Of a stretch of DNA of 64,000 nucleotides, positions 1 through 12,095 are shown one piece after another. The DNA is from Oasisia sp. SBJ-2009 (lineage: Eukaryota; Annelida; Polychaeta; Sabellida; Siboglinidae). How positions within the stretch are numbered: position 1 is the first letter of the stretch; every line of letters begins with the position of its first letter. The stretch spans positions 42,978,535 to 43,042,534 of the forward strand of contig OZ024856.1 of the NCBI GenBank assembly GCA_964017155.1. Reading direction: 5' to 3'. A model generated the notes under the pieces. That model saw nothing but the letters and a program-made list of their open reading frames with translations, was not told where the DNA came from and ran no database searches. Both the position numbers and the translations under genes were made by a program.

Positions 1-987
1 AGCGATTATCACGGGATGACACCAGGACCCTGACTATATGCAACGTCGAGCGGTCCAGAACGTCGTGCCAGAATGTCGAGACTGAGTTCATGACCCCCGC
101 GGCGACAGTGTTACACAAGAAAGCATGTTTGCGCGCTGCAGCGACGACCTACGTTTATCCTGGGATAAACTGCCAGAGTTATATGTCACGAAGACGCGGG
201 GATTTGTATTCAATGCTGCACGTACTATAGACTGCATTGAAAACAATGGCTGTAACGAAGCCATAACATGCACAACGCTCTGAGACTGAGACAAGAACAT
301 TAAGAAAACACTGTTTATAAATAATTACAAGTAATGATGATTGTGAGGTTTTGCTATGTTTATTAATAATAATTTCAAGAAAGGAAGCGCATCAATATAA
401 TCAGGTATAATGTAAAAGAATTTCAATTTATCAGAAATATGAATGAGGATAAAATGGCATCGAACTAAGTCAACAAACCTGGGAAAGTGTGCTAAAAATT
501 GATGATGTTAATCAAGCATATGACTCTTTTCTACACATATTTATGGATATATTTAACAAACACTGTCCAGTAACAAAAGTTCCCCAAAAAAACTTTGAAA
601 ATAAAAAACCTGGTACTGATTGTTCGTAGCTGTCTGGAATTTCTCGCTGGAGCGAGCATCGAACATGCTTGTTGCGTTGATGAGAGAGTTTGATAGGCTA
701 CTGTACAAATCTTTAAAATAATATGATAGTGCACAAGGAGCCAATACCATGATTTCAAAGCGGCACTGAGTGAAACGAGGAGAACATATGATTACCCTTG
801 CTAAACAATGCTTGACATGTTGAAGTTTTGCTATATAATTTTTTGCAGTATTGTAAAGATCGAGGGAACTGCAGCAGCCAATTCTGCTGCTTACTAGAGG
901 TGTTGCAATGGTTTTGGCAATGGAAAGTGAGATATACTGGTGAAGATTGCAGATTGCACATATGGTAAAAACAGCAGTGCCATGTTT
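1..987. other. Non-coding stretch, no gene recognised
   Basis: AT-rich sequence with only short chance reading frames and no recognisable protein motif, RNA gene or clear tandem repeat. Confidence 0.4.
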
Positions 988-1262
988 TTAATATAATTTA
1001 TGTTGTTTGAAATTGAAGTTTTCATCAAACGTTACTCCGACATTTAGCATTGAGGTGGCTGATGTGATACTCAGACTGCAAATATGTGCCCGGGAAAAGC
1101 CACCAAGTTTTCTATGCTGCATTGGGGTACCATCAACGAGAAATTCAGTCTTATCTGCATTAAGTTTCAATTTACTGTTTTTCATCCAGACAGTCCCCGA
1201 GCTAATTTAGGGAGCTAGATGTGTCTGGTGTGGCCAAAGAAATGTAGATTTGTGTGTCATCT
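988..1262 (-). mobile_element. LINE reverse transcriptase fragment
   Basis: On the minus strand this reads QIYISLATPDTSSS, then KNSKLKLNADKTEFLVDGT, then GVTFDENFNFKQH. These are blocks of the palm/thumb region of a non-LTR retrotransposon reverse transcriptase of the CR1/jockey type. Both ends are truncated and there is a stop near the middle, so it is a dead insertion. The same family supplies the RT pieces at 54100-54450 and 56860-57190. Confidence 0.75.
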
Positions 1263-4200
1263 GCTTTAAGGCTTTAACCTTCACTGTACATACTCTCACT
1301 TCTATTTCGTTTCTTCCTTTTTGTTCTACCCCTGGCACTGCTGGCAGACAAAGATTAATCTGCACCTGGCAGAAGTATGTTGTCCACAGGTTTTATGTTA
1401 ACCACACACAAATTATTATGTCAAACTTAAAAACATAAAATACCTAAAGAACCATGATGTTAGAAAGACTTCCAGGTCCCTATGATATGAATAATACATT
1501 AAGCAAAGAGAAAACGTATTTATTTCTTTAAAAAATTACTCGCTGTATGTAGGCATATCCCTATGAAAATATGAAACATAAATTATGTTTTTATAAATAA
1601 AAAACAGTAAACCTTGATCATTACAAAAAAGTTCCTTTTTCTTAATACATTTTGTAGCAGAAACTTAAAATTGCAAAACATAAAATACACACATATTCAA
1701 CTAATAAATAATAATTATAACAGGAATAATTCGTATAACAAGTAGAACAGGGGACCACTGCTTTTCCATTTGAGAAAGCACTCCAGCCAGCTGCCTGTTA
1801 AATTTGACCTGGCACTGTTAGGTAATTAAGATTAAATGTCAGTCTGAAGCGAGTCTGTTTATACATGTTGGCTTTATGGTGAGACCCCCATATTGGCCTG
1901 CATTTAGTGGCACAGTGATGCTAGAATGGGTAAATAATTACCCTGCTTTTTGGATAAGGAAGAAAATCCACAATCTGTCCCAGTCATCTCATGTGCCCAG
2001 ATGTTCCCAAACTGGGCTACACCAACCCCCAGGGGTATGCTAGAGGTTACATAGAGGTTAGGAGATGGCTTGGCTGAAAACAAATATGTTGTAGGTCTCT
2101 GTTCTGCTGTCTGTGTAAATGTAAGCTTATCTAAGTCTAGTTATTATAAAACAGTTGCGTTGATCCGTCAAGTGGGAATTACATGTAGAATTATCTAGCT
2201 GTTCTAAAAATGGCTATACAAATTATTGTTATTGATGTGAAATCTAGACCACACCAATGTCCAAACTCCAAAGAAACACTTATTTTGTATTTAGCCAAAA
2301 AAAATTATAGTCTATTTTCTCACTGTAATTTTTGTATTCATTCAGCACTTATATAGCATTATTTTATTAGGCATAAATAGTGTGTCAAAATAAAATCTCT
2401 GCTCTGAAGCTCTCACAATTGTACAAGTATCAGAAAAATGCATTACAATGAAATTAATCTAATAATAATAGAATAATAAAACAACGTTAGATTGAAGATT
2501 GTTTGTGTGGTTTTAATCATTATGTGCTTTAAGATGGACTACAAATAAAGATATCTGCTATGGTTATTGTAATACTTAATTAACTTCATTGCTTCATCTA
2601 ATTTAGGAACACTGGTATTGCTTTATGTGTCGAAAACAGAACCTGACGGCTACCACATAGAAACAAGCATCGGATGCCACACCAAAATAAGTGTATACAA
2701 CTTCTTTGACCTCGACACTGTGGTAACGCGTTGATGCCCGTGTTTCCTCAACATCACATGTACTAGTTACTGACATCAGGTGGAAATGCAGGGTGAAGTC
2801 CCAAACAAAAATTGGTGTAGGTAATGACTGTGATTAAACATAGATACATAGTATTGACTTTTTATACTTGTGTTGACTCAAGTTAAAAATCAGCCAATAG
2901 ACTCGGAAATCTTTTGGATTATATATGAATGAATGCCATGTGTGTTGGTGAAACATAGTCAAGTGCTGCCAAGCCTTTTCACAATAATCACCCAATTGGC
3001 TTTTTCTCTTACTATTTGTATATGATGCCAAATTGTGTGAAAACGTCGACACAGTGGGCATTGGTGGTTTTTAGTCAAAATGGAGTTATCTATATCCACT
3101 CCACTCAGCCAGCTCAGTAATCAGAATGCAGTTGATATCAATAATGTGCATATTTTATTTTATAATTGTTCAGAATATTAGTTTTATATGTCTGTCACAT
3201 ACAGGTGACAATATGCCAGTCACACTATTTTAAAGATAATTAAACCTGGGCCCACTGCCAATGGCAGCTATAGCCTCAAGAGTTGGGGTAAAGCCAGCTA
3301 ATACACAAGTATCATTTCCCAGCCAGTCCGGGCAGACACAGGCAAAATGTGGACATGCAGATTTTTGGGAGGCCCTGGGGTGCCCTTAGAAATATCAGCA
3401 GCATACGCCCATCATTTATCATAACATGTATACACACTATAAAAACAACATTGTACACTCTTTCAATGAAAACACATAATTAATTTAAAACAGCATGTTG
3501 AATTTAAAATACAAGATAGTAAAAATGGCCCAAGAGGACCTGAATTCTTTTGGACTTGTGATTTTGGTGAATAGTAGTGGCTTTACAACATGGAGTGTCA
3601 ATGAAAAAAATTGAGAATATATTACACGTGTGTACTACATTTTCTTCTAAAATTAATTCCATATAACCTCCACCGGTAGGTAAAGATCAATTATATAAGA
3701 ATATTTTGTGCAGTTCTGCAGAATTCTGTATAATGTTTCCTATCAAATTAGTTAATTCACAAGACTTGGGCCCTTTTTGATGCAATAACACATTCAAGCT
3801 GCAAAAAAATAGTTAGCAAATACCAGTGATGTCTATGTAATTTGATTCTGAAGTTAAAGAATATAAGATCAGTCGTTATGCAGATGCAAAGTAGAAAATC
3901 AGCAAAGTGGTAATCAAATAACGTCATAGGTTATATTACAGTATAATGTAAAACCGTAGTATAACAGAAAACAAGTATGACCAATACAACCGATTTTACA
4001 GTTGATAAATATCCAATGTATACATGTAGATAAACACAATTAAAAAAACATAGTTAAAATAATTAATAAGTTATATAAGTTATAAAAAAGATTAGTAAAT
4101 ATATGTCGAAGATATGATATAAACCTCCACTCTACTCACTACTGTACTGCCACTTGTCAGCTAATTCTCAGTCAAAGTCGAAATTACGGAAGTTCAAAAT

Positions 4201-4658
4201 GATATGGGTATTTCTTGCAAAAAATACACTAAATGTAAAATAACATATACATTTTATGTTTGACCAGAATTGGTAATTTAACGGAACATTTATTTGATAC
4301 ATTTTCGCTGGTACTTTCCTTTTTTGACAATTACCCTAAGTTTTTATCTTTGTAGTTATAACGTCATTCACCAGGTAGCGCTGCTATGGCAAAAGTGGGT
4401 TCGTTCGGAATATCGCGCAAAATGCGCAAATTGCATCATTCTTTGTTACAATACGCATTCTATGTTTTACATAATGCACACATATACCACATAGATGTCA
4501 TTAATCGTCATAATATCCACCGACATAACCTATTTCATGGTCGTGCGTGGTCGTTCGTCGTCGTGCGTGGTCATGCGTGGTCGTCCGCCTTCTAATTCAT
4601 ACCGCCCAAAATGACAGAGAATGCGGCCGTGTGAATTGTAATATTTTAGGTGGGTTAT
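1263..4658. other. Non-coding AT-rich stretch
   Basis: No gene, RNA or convincing transposon end was recognised over this 3.4 kb. Base composition and short interrupted frames look like ordinary animal intergenic DNA. Diverged repeats could be hidden here and would need a repeat library to detect. Confidence 0.4.
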
Positions 4659-4662
4659 TTAA

Positions 4663-5493
4663 AGGACAAAAAAAGGCTACGGCTTCGTATCATACACCTA
4701 ATAGAGTTTATACAAAGTAACAATTTCCACATATACTCTATTTTTTAACGTCAGCGGTTTACTCAGAATGTGACTTTAAAGTCTAATATTCTAACGAAAT
4801 CCACGATGGTCTAGACGCCGCCATAGGTGAAGGGTTAATTTGGCTTGGCCATTCAGCGCGCGGCATTCTATATCTCGGTCAGCTTCCGGCGACGTTGTTA
4901 AGGGTCAACAACTTCGAGTCTTCGACAGTTCGTTCAGTTGGCGTGACATCTAGCAGCTGCTTATAGACGTATATCTAAATCTGTGGTTAAATCTATGGTA
5001 AACTTTAGTAATTATGCCTTCGTGTTCGGCATACGGTTGCAATAATAGTTTAAACAACCGGTAGTATTGAAGCAATGGATTCACGTTGGTGATTTGCGGG
5101 CGTACTCTTTGGCACTTTGCTCGGTCCATTTTGAGGAGAAATGTTTTGATGCAGACATGTATCATCAGTTGATGGGATGATTTCAGCGATAACAATAATA
5201 GACAACTTTATATTTACCGTCATCAGCATGTTACGCGCGTTGCCGAGTGGCAGCCATTTCATGACAACAGCCAAACCCCATGCAGGGAATCTACGTGGAG
5301 AGCGGCTCGATCACCGTCGTGACGTCATTCTTCGTCTAAGATGGGGTAGCGCATAAGAATTTGGATGGTTGGGTGTTAAACAATATTTTTCTGGTAAACC
5401 GCTGGCGTTACAAAATTGAGTATATGTGGAAATTGTTACTTTATATTAACTCTATTAGGTGTATGCCACGTAAAAGTTAACTCTGTTTGTCCT
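4663..5493. mobile_element. TTAA-flanked DNA transposon with THAP relic (Kolobok-like)
   Basis: The ends AGGACAAA and TTTGTCCT are inverted and each is flanked by TTAA (4659-4662 and 5494-5497). The inverted repeat extends about 100 bp inward: the block around CACCTAATAGAGTT and AACAATTTCCACATATACTC at 4695-4750 recurs inverted at 5415-5460. Inside is a broken THAP zinc-finger coding segment on the plus strand. A TTAA target site together with a THAP domain fits the Kolobok superfamily; piggyBac also uses TTAA but lacks THAP. The element is only 831 bp, so it is an internally deleted, non-autonomous copy. Confidence 0.6.
5014..5180 (+). pseudogene. THAP zinc-finger domain relic
   Basis: The ATG opens MPSCSAYGCNN, the usual start of a THAP domain (first C2 pair). 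It meets a stop after about 16 codons. In a shifted frame the sequence continues QWIHVG, then CSVHFEEKCF, the second half of the THAP fold including the CxxH pair. The middle of the domain is missing and the frame is broken, so it cannot make the C2CH finger. THAP domains bind DNA and occur at the N terminus of P- and Kolobok-type transposases. Its position between terminal inverted repeats supports a transposase origin over a host gene. Confidence 0.6.
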
Positions 5494-5497
5494 TTAA

Positions 5498-7446
5498 TTT
5501 TTATGAGTGAATATGTGCTATGTTCGAATAATTATATCTTCGTAGAACGCGGAGGAAGTTTTCTGAAGTTTGGATAGTAGTTAGATGAATATTTAGTAAG
5601 AAGACCCTGAAAATGTCATGTAACTCGCAGGTAGCCCATTATAGCTAAATCGTTTTGAATTTACCGCCCATTGTCAGGAGTGCGCTGATGCAATGACGGC
5701 CATCTTGAAGTAATCTAATATCAGATTATAATCTAACTGCATCTTTGAACACGATAATATTTCAAAAAGATATTTTCGTGTGAATAAATATCTAAAAATA
5801 TAATCTTTCTAATGTGGTTAATATCCTAAATGTATAAGTTTATTTGAGTATCGTATCACTAATATTGGCAAGTGAACGTGGGCTACACAGCGCGCTGTGC
5901 AGGCCAGAGCCAGGTCACAGATTTGGTACCGTATTTGGAAATTTAAATGTGCCGTAACTTTTTACTGCTTAAAGATATTTAAAATCTGTAAACGGTATAT
6001 TGTTATCTATTATACATACAATCGACCTGCATCATCGTAAACGTGGTAAATCTATTTAAAAAATCCATGTTCCATGATCTCACGCAATGCCTGCCGACCT
6101 GATTACCTTTACTGCAAATCACCTTTCACCAAACTGTTCTTTTCAACCTTCTATAAAATTGTTGTATGTTGCATAAGGGTTAGACAAAATTCAAAGCACA
6201 ATCCACGTATTTGCATGGCCTTAAGCAGGGGCAAATTGTTGCCAGTCACACATGTTTTAGTGGATACATGGATGTTAACTGTTAAGGCAGTTTACAAACT
6301 TTCAATGTGACTGATGACCTATAATGGACAAAAAACACATGTGACACTATTTAATTACACTCACCTTTGAGGCATAACTGGCAATATCTATGGGTTTGGA
6401 AGACCCTTTTTTGCGCCTTAATTTTTTACCTGTCCACCCATATTTCTACCCATCCACAACGGTTTTTACCTGTCTAAATGACAGGTTGACGGGTCTCTAA
6501 ATAAAGCTATGCATGTTTAAACCGTATTTGAATAACATTTATAAAATGGCAATGTGTTTGATTTGTATTTGTGTAACAAAATGGCAGTGCATTTGTATTG
6601 AAAATTTGTATTGAAGTCTAGAAAAGCAATGCATTTGTATTTGATTTGGCTGAGTTGTATTCGATCCCAAATATGTATTTCTACCCAACCCAGCTTATGA
6701 TAGCAATTACCAAACCAAGAAGCACCTCTAAAATGACTAGTGTATCATCTAATTAGATACATGTCTGATAACCTGATATGTTCACTAGTTCACTAATTTT
6801 GTCTGATATTGTTTCAGACAACTGAGACATCTGTAGAAAGGTGTTTACATCAGAAGTATCTGCAGTGAAGCGACAAAGCTGCAACAAGTCGCACACAGTG
6901 ACAACTACAAATATCGCGTCCTGTGCCCAACACAACATCAACAAAAAGAAAACTTGTGATTAACACTCATGGAACATTAATTTATTTGGATATCTGAAGA
7001 CAACAACTCATTCATGGACAGAAACCAATCAAGTGTGTGTAAAATATTCTCTGAATGATGAATCACCTTGATGTGTTGATGCACACGACCTACAAGACAT
7101 TTTTCTCATCAGAGTCCAGCTTAGTGACATTTGTGGGAAAACATTTACATGTGACATTTATGGTAACATTTTATAAAAACATGGTGTCGTATAGCCTGTA
7201 TTTCATTGACATTTGTGAGAAACTTCAAAAGTAGTTTACATATCTCGCTGAGTTTTATCATGCACTCTGGATTTGATATAATGTATACAGTAGAACAGTG
7301 AAGACACAAGTGTGCATTCACGCTGTGGTAAAAACTTAAAAGTGTGCTGAATGGAAACAGGTTCACAGTTGAAGTGTTTTCAGTATGGCTGTGAATGTGA
7401 ATACTTACACTACTGAGAAAGCATTCATATGTGACACTTGTGGTAG
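5498..7446. other. Non-coding stretch with repeat pieces and possible decayed fingers
   Basis: No intact gene. It contains one copy of a dispersed repeat (6215-6515) and a stretch at 6530-6690 rich in GTATTTG words that resembles 21068-21200 and is probably hAT-derived. From about 7100 to 7440 there are short zinc-finger-like strings such as CDICGKTFTCD, apparently decayed upstream fingers of the array that starts at 7447. Confidence 0.4.
6215..6515 (+). repeat. Dispersed repeat, copy 1 of 3
   Basis: About 300 bp containing ACATGGATGTTAACTGTTAA, a block around GGCATAACTGGCAATATCTATGG, and a terminal GACGGGTCTCTA(A/C)ATAAAGCTATG. The same blocks in the same order occur at 30740-31040 (plus) and 21820-22075 (minus). 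Family not recognised. Confidence 0.6.
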
Positions 7447-8274
7447 CTGTTTTTTAAACAATCTTGGCTTAACGCAGCATCTCTATACATCCATACTGGT
7501 GAGAAACCATACAAATGTGATACCTGTGGTGCACAGTTCTCAGGCAATGGTAGTTTGAAGTCCCATGTCCGTATCCACACAGGGGATAAACCTTATAAAT
7601 GTGATACCTGTGGTGCAATGTTCTCATGCAATGGTAGTTTGAAGTCCCATGTCCGTGTCCATACAGGGGAGAAACCATACAAATGTGATACCTGTGGTGC
7701 ACAATTTGCGCTAATGGGACATTTGAATGTTCATGTTCGTATCCACACTGGGGAAAAACCTTACAAATGTGATACCTGTGGTGAAACATTCTCATACAAT
7801 AGTAGTTTGAAGTCCCATGTCCGTGTCCATACAGGGGAAAAACCATACAAATGTGATACCTGTGGTGCACAATTCACGCAACTAGGACATTTGAATGTTC
7901 ATGTCCGTACCCACACTGGGGAAAAACCATACAAATGTGATATCTGTGGTGCACTATTCTCGCAAACTAGTAATTTGAAGAAACATGTCCGTATCCACAC
8001 TGGGGAAAAAACATATAAATGTGATACCTGTGGTGCACATTTCGTTCATAGTGGTCAATTGAAGTCCCATGTCCGTATCCACACTGGGGTTAAACCATAC
8101 AAATGTGATACCTGTGGTGCACAATTCTCAAATGGTAGTAATTTGAAGTCCCATGTCCGTATTCACACAGGAGATAAACCATGCAAATGTGATACCTGTG
8201 GTGCACAATTCTCGCACAGTTGTAGTTTGAAGAATCATGACCGTATCCACACGGGAAAAAACATAAAAATATGA
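7447..8274 (+). CDS. C2H2 zinc-finger array, nine fingers, incomplete gene
   Basis: An open frame encodes nine consecutive C2H2 fingers of the pattern KCDTCGAxF-x7-L-xxHVRxH joined by TGEKPY-type linkers, ending in TGKNIKI and a stop. Tandem fingers of this kind bind DNA in the nucleus. The frame opens after a TAG at 7444-7446 and has no ATG before the first finger; the first in-frame ATG lies inside a finger at about 7618. An ATG at 7385 starts one further finger in another frame, separated by a one-base shift near 7485. Either an upstream exon is spliced in (a possible acceptor is the CAG ending at 7476) or the gene is dead. Downstream fingers at 8275-8735 and 9360-9890 are clearly decayed, which favours a gene losing function. 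Fingers 2 and 4, and 1 and 3, are nearly the same pairwise, suggesting two-finger duplication. Confidence 0.55.
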   Translation: MFFKQSWLNAASLYIHTGEKPYKCDTCGAQFSGNGSLKSHVRIHTGDKPYKCDTCGAMFSCNGSLKSHVRVHTGEKPYKCDTCGAQFALMGHLNVHVRIHTGEKPYKCDTCGETFSYNSSLKSHVRVHTGEKPYKCDTCGAQFTQLGHLNVHVRTHTGEKPYKCDICGALFSQTSNLKKHVRIHTGEKTYKCDTCGAHFVHSGQLKSHVRIHTGVKPYKCDTCGAQFSNGSNLKSHVRIHTGDKPCKCDTCGAQFSHSCSLKNHDRIHTGKNIKI

Positions 8275-8735
8275 TAGCTTTGGTGCAAAATTCTCACACA
8301 GTGACAATTTGAAGTCCCATGTCCGTATGCACACAGGAGATAAACCCTACAAATATGATACCTGTGGTGCACAATTCTCGCAAATAGGACATTTGAAGAA
8401 TCATGACCATATCCACACGTGAAAAAACAAAAAAATATGATACCTATGGTGCACAATCCTCACACAGTGGTAATTTGAAGTCCCAAGTCCGTATCCACAC
8501 AGGAGATAAACCATACAAATGTGATACCTGTGGTGCACAATTCTTGCAATAGGACATTTGAAAACTCATGTCTGTATCCACACAGGGGTTAAACCATAAA
8601 AATGTGATACCTGTGGTGCACAATTCTCGCGAATAGGACATTTGAAGAGTCATGTCCGTATCAATAATGGAAAAAACATACAAATGTGATACCTGTGGTG
8701 CACAATTCTCACACAGTGGCAGTTTAAATTTCTGC
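8275..8735 (+). pseudogene. Decayed C2H2 fingers continuing the array
   Basis: Five or so further finger repeats are readable (the CDTCGAQFS, LKSHVR and HTGDKP blocks recur) but are broken by single-base deletions and stops, for example after HTGKNIKI and in the repeats near 8430 and 8550. The DNA similarity to intact fingers is still high, so the decay looks recent. The run is cut off at 8735 by a transposon. Confidence 0.7.
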
Positions 8736-9352
8736 CAGACACGGGGTCAAATACAAAAGTATTTAGTAACAAAAGTAATTGCATTTCACATTCAGGAATT
8801 ACAGGTATTTGTATATAAATACTTTCCTAAAGTATATGAAATTTTCAGACCTTTATCTCTGTGGATAGAAGTTTATGAATCAGTTGTCAATGTGATGTAG
8901 TTTGCAATAACAATAATATAATAATAATAATCACTTCTTTAGCGCCAATATCCTTGAATATCGAGCTCAGTGGCGCCACAATACCAGGGATTAAGCAAAC
9001 TCGTAATCGAAAACAATGCGTGAGTCGTCAATGGATGCATGAAGAAGCTAGGAGGCTAAGGAGGATAGGCAGCATTAAAGAGATAGGTTTTTTAGGCGTC
9101 GGCCGAATGAAACTATATTGCCTTCTTATTTAACACTGTCATATGAGCAAACCACTAAGTATGCCTATAAACTTGATGCCTCGATCTGTAATTTGCTTTT
9201 CGTGTACCTATATAGTAATATATCCTGAAGATGAAAAGTATTTGAAATATTTTCTAATGTATTTAAATAGTTTTGCATTTATACGTATTTGTTTTTTTTT
9301 ATTCCCTGAAGAATATTTGTGTTTAAGTTAATTTCAATGTATTTAACCCCAT
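8736..9352. mobile_element. Non-autonomous hAT-like insertion in finger array
   Basis: The left end CAGACACGGGGTCAAATAC closely matches the end of the hAT element at 24744 (CAGACATGGGGTCAAATAC). The right side ends AATGTATTTAACCCCAT at about 9351, the diverged inverse of the same terminus. Finger sequence resumes just after it (GGTGCACAG at 9357). The interior carries GTATTTG-rich words and a short SINE/L2-like tail (TTTAGCGCCAATATCC) near 8938. No transposase frame. Confidence 0.55.
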
Positions 9353-9359
9353 TTTTGGT

Positions 9360-9890
9360 GCACAGAAGGGATAAACCATATAAATGTGACACCTGTGGTG
9401 CACTGTTTTCGCAAAATGGTTGTTTGAATGTCCATGTCCGTATCCACACTGCATGGGGATAAACCATACAAATGTGGTGCACAATTCTCAGTGTTGTCTT
9501 TTGAAGAAACATGCTCATATGCACATACAATATATACTACTGTATACAATTGTGAAACCTGTGGTACACATTTATCAGAAATTATTCATTTGTAGTCTAA
9601 TGTCCATATTCACGCCAGTATCTACATGGGATAAACCATACGAATGTGATACTTGTGTGCACATGTCTCAAAAATTTGTTTGTGAAGTCTCATGTCCATA
9701 TCCACATTGGGAAAAAAACTATATAAATGTGATACACATGCACAATTCTCCTAAAGTTATTATTTGAAGAAACTTGTCTGCACCCACACAGGAACCATAC
9801 AAGTGAAATGCCTGTGGTAAACAATACTCAACAGTTGGTACTTTGAAGAACCGTGTAAGTTTCCAAACTGGTGAGAAACTGATAAATGTT
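9360..9890 (+). pseudogene. Decayed C2H2 fingers downstream of the insertion
   Basis: Finger units remain recognisable (KCDTCGALFSQNG at 9380, YECDTC near 9640, NACGK-like near 9808) but frameshifts and missing linkers break every one. This block and the 8275-8735 block are parts of one former array separated by the element at 8736-9352. Confidence 0.65.
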
Positions 9891-10980
9891 TTACCTCAAA
9901 TCCTCACTAAGTTTTTATTTTATGGCATATGTTGTTATCTATGATACTTCTATGTCGTTGTTTGTTTTTACATTCTATATAACCATGATAGTATCTCGGA
10001 CTCTCGGTAATAAAATGTTTTTTGTCAAACCTTACTTAGGAAAATGACTACTTCATGAACGATTTATCGTATCGAGATGTGTTTTTGAATAATACTGTGA
10101 TGTATCATAACAGAAAAAAAATTATACGATTAACCAAATGACTAAGATTGCTCCATTTTGTCTGTAAATATTCCATGCTGTAATTATAATATTTTGTCAT
10201 ATTGTTATTTTATAGACTTTCAAATTAGTCACTCATGCACTTAATTGTTATATATGCTTTATGTTTTCGAAAAGTTCATCTATTAACAATGACCTGGTTT
10301 CTGTGATCAATCAAGTAATATTGATCTGGAGAATAAGTTATGTATCTGTGTGCGTATACATCAAATTGTATTATTCAGATTAGCAGATGTAATGAGCAAC
10401 TGACGCTATGTATGTAGTGTTGTTGCTATAGGTCTGTCATAGGTTGACTTCAGAACAAGTCTGAAATGTAACATTCCTACTTCTACAAGCTACATGTCTT
10501 CCCCGAGCGAGGTTACCTGGGGTACTTCCTTCGCTTCTACTTTCTGTGGTGGGACATTCACACCTGCTGGTGCATTGTGGGATGTTAATTCATTCCCTTC
10601 TTTTGCATGGCATATAAACCAGCCCTATAAAGATCTCATTTCGCAGTTTGTTTATAAAACAACCCTACCAAGCAAGATCTCATTTCGCAGTTTTTTCATC
10701 TTTGATATTCTGTGCTCCTTTTTGACACACTCATTCTCTGCACTTGACCTTCACGTCTCAATCAGTGTCAATCCAGGCATATATATAGACCATATAGAGA
10801 GCGCTTTCAATCAGGTAGTGTTTTGCTATAACCCTGTTTTATCGTAACAGTAACTTACAAATATGATTAACAAAATGACTAAGATTGCTCTATTCGTCAC
10901 TGTCTATACTTCATTCTGTAGCTATGACGGCGTATGTCGTTATGAAGTTGCTAAAATTAAATAATGACATAATGCTGCAG
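9891..10980. other. Non-coding, with a ~90-bp direct repeat
   Basis: No gene recognised. Sequence at about 10100-10190 (with AACCAAATGACTAAGATTGC) recurs in diverged form at about 10840-10930 (AACAAAATGACTAAGATTGC). At 10610-10700 a shorter repeat around AAGATCTCATTTCGCAGTTT occurs twice. Confidence 0.4.
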
Positions 10981-10984
10981 TATC

Positions 10985-11462
10985 GCCATGCATTTGCCTG
11001 AGCAGGACCCACTCTGTGGAACTAACTCCCTAGGAATATGCGCGATAACGGCAATCTAGTACAATTTAAGAAACAATTAAAAACATTTTTATTTTCCACC
11101 TAACTAGTTTTAGACAACGAACATTATATTTTAGCTTAACTGTATTTATTTATTTACCTATTTACATGTATGTACACACCCGTGAACATTATATTTTAGC
11201 TAAACTATATTTATTTACCTATTTACATGTATGTACACACCCGTGAACATTATGCTTTAGCTTAACTATATTTATTTGTTTACCTATTTACATGTATGTA
11301 CACACCCGTGAACATTATACTTTAGCTTAACTATATTTATTTGTTTACCTATTTACATGTATGTACACACCCGTGAACATTATATTTTAGCTTAACTATA
11401 TTTATTTACATACGTCCCGGATTTGATGGTGTCTAAATAAAGTTTTATTATTATATTATATA
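10985..11462 (+). mobile_element. LINE 3' end: ORF2 C terminus plus 3' UTR with tandem repeats
   Basis: The reading AGPTLWN-stop-LPRNMRDNGNLV, then QFKKQLKTFLFST and TAA at 11101, is the C terminus of a non-LTR retrotransposon ORF2. An in-frame TAA replaces the expected Ser codon after LWN. The 3' UTR that follows contains four to five tandem copies of a 61-65 bp unit (with TGTACACACCCGTGAACATT), then GGATTTGATGGTGTCTAAATAAAG and a TTA-rich tail. A single-copy version of the same UTR lies inverted at 18420-18535. Confidence 0.75.
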
Positions 11463-11796
11463 TAGACATGCAAATTAGTATAATGTTGGACTTTTTGTTG
11501 TGACTTCAGGCAGTCAGTTATTGGTCCTCAGTACCACACCATCCTAATTCTCCGGAATTGGGGGGCATAGCCCCCTGGCCCACCCTCTGGCTATGCCACT
11601 GTCTTTGGCAGACTCTAATATATAGAAATATAGAAACAACCATTCTATTCTCTCCACTGGCAAATGTCCTGGAACCGGTGGCTATGTTTTTCAATCTACT
11701 GGCCGGGTTTTAATTGTTGACAAATTCACTGCATGTATTTTCTATGCCATGTGACCACCAATCTGTGGTCTGTATGCAGAAGTGATTCGTCAGGAG
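11463..11796. other. Non-coding, nothing recognised
   Basis: No gene, RNA or clear repeat seen. Confidence 0.35.
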
Positions 11797-12095
11797 TGGG
11801 GCGCGGTGGTCACGCGGTAGAGCGCCGGACTGTCAATCAAGGGGACGGTGGTTCAATCCCACCCACCGCCGTTTCAAAACTTAGGCAATTTCGTTCACCC
11901 CACATTTGCCTGTGTTTTTCGGAAGGGCCAATAAAAGCCAGTGGTCCCTTCTATCTGGTATCTGTGCCAGGGGAAATAAAAGATCCCACACGGGGTAAAT
12001 GTGTAACCTGTAGGGGACTCACAAATTCTCGTTGGACTTTAAACGCCCTTCAAAGGGCCCCGTTTAGTATCTGGGAGAAAGAGAAAAGAAAGAGC
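11797..12095 (+). mobile_element. tRNA-derived SINE
   Basis: The head GGTCACGCGGTAGAGCG fits an A box and GGTTCAATCCC an RNA polymerase III B box, spaced as in a tRNA. The anticodon stem does not pair properly, so it is a tRNA-derived SINE head and not a tRNA gene. The body runs to a purine-rich tail (GAGAAAGAGAAAAGAAAGAG) at about 12095. Confidence 0.7.

Noticed and set aside
10494..10847. 117-codon frame
   Set aside because: No domain, no codon-use signal, and overlaps a local direct repeat.
11797..11870. Functional tRNA gene
   Set aside because: A and B boxes are present but the anticodon stem does not pair, and a SINE body and tail follow.
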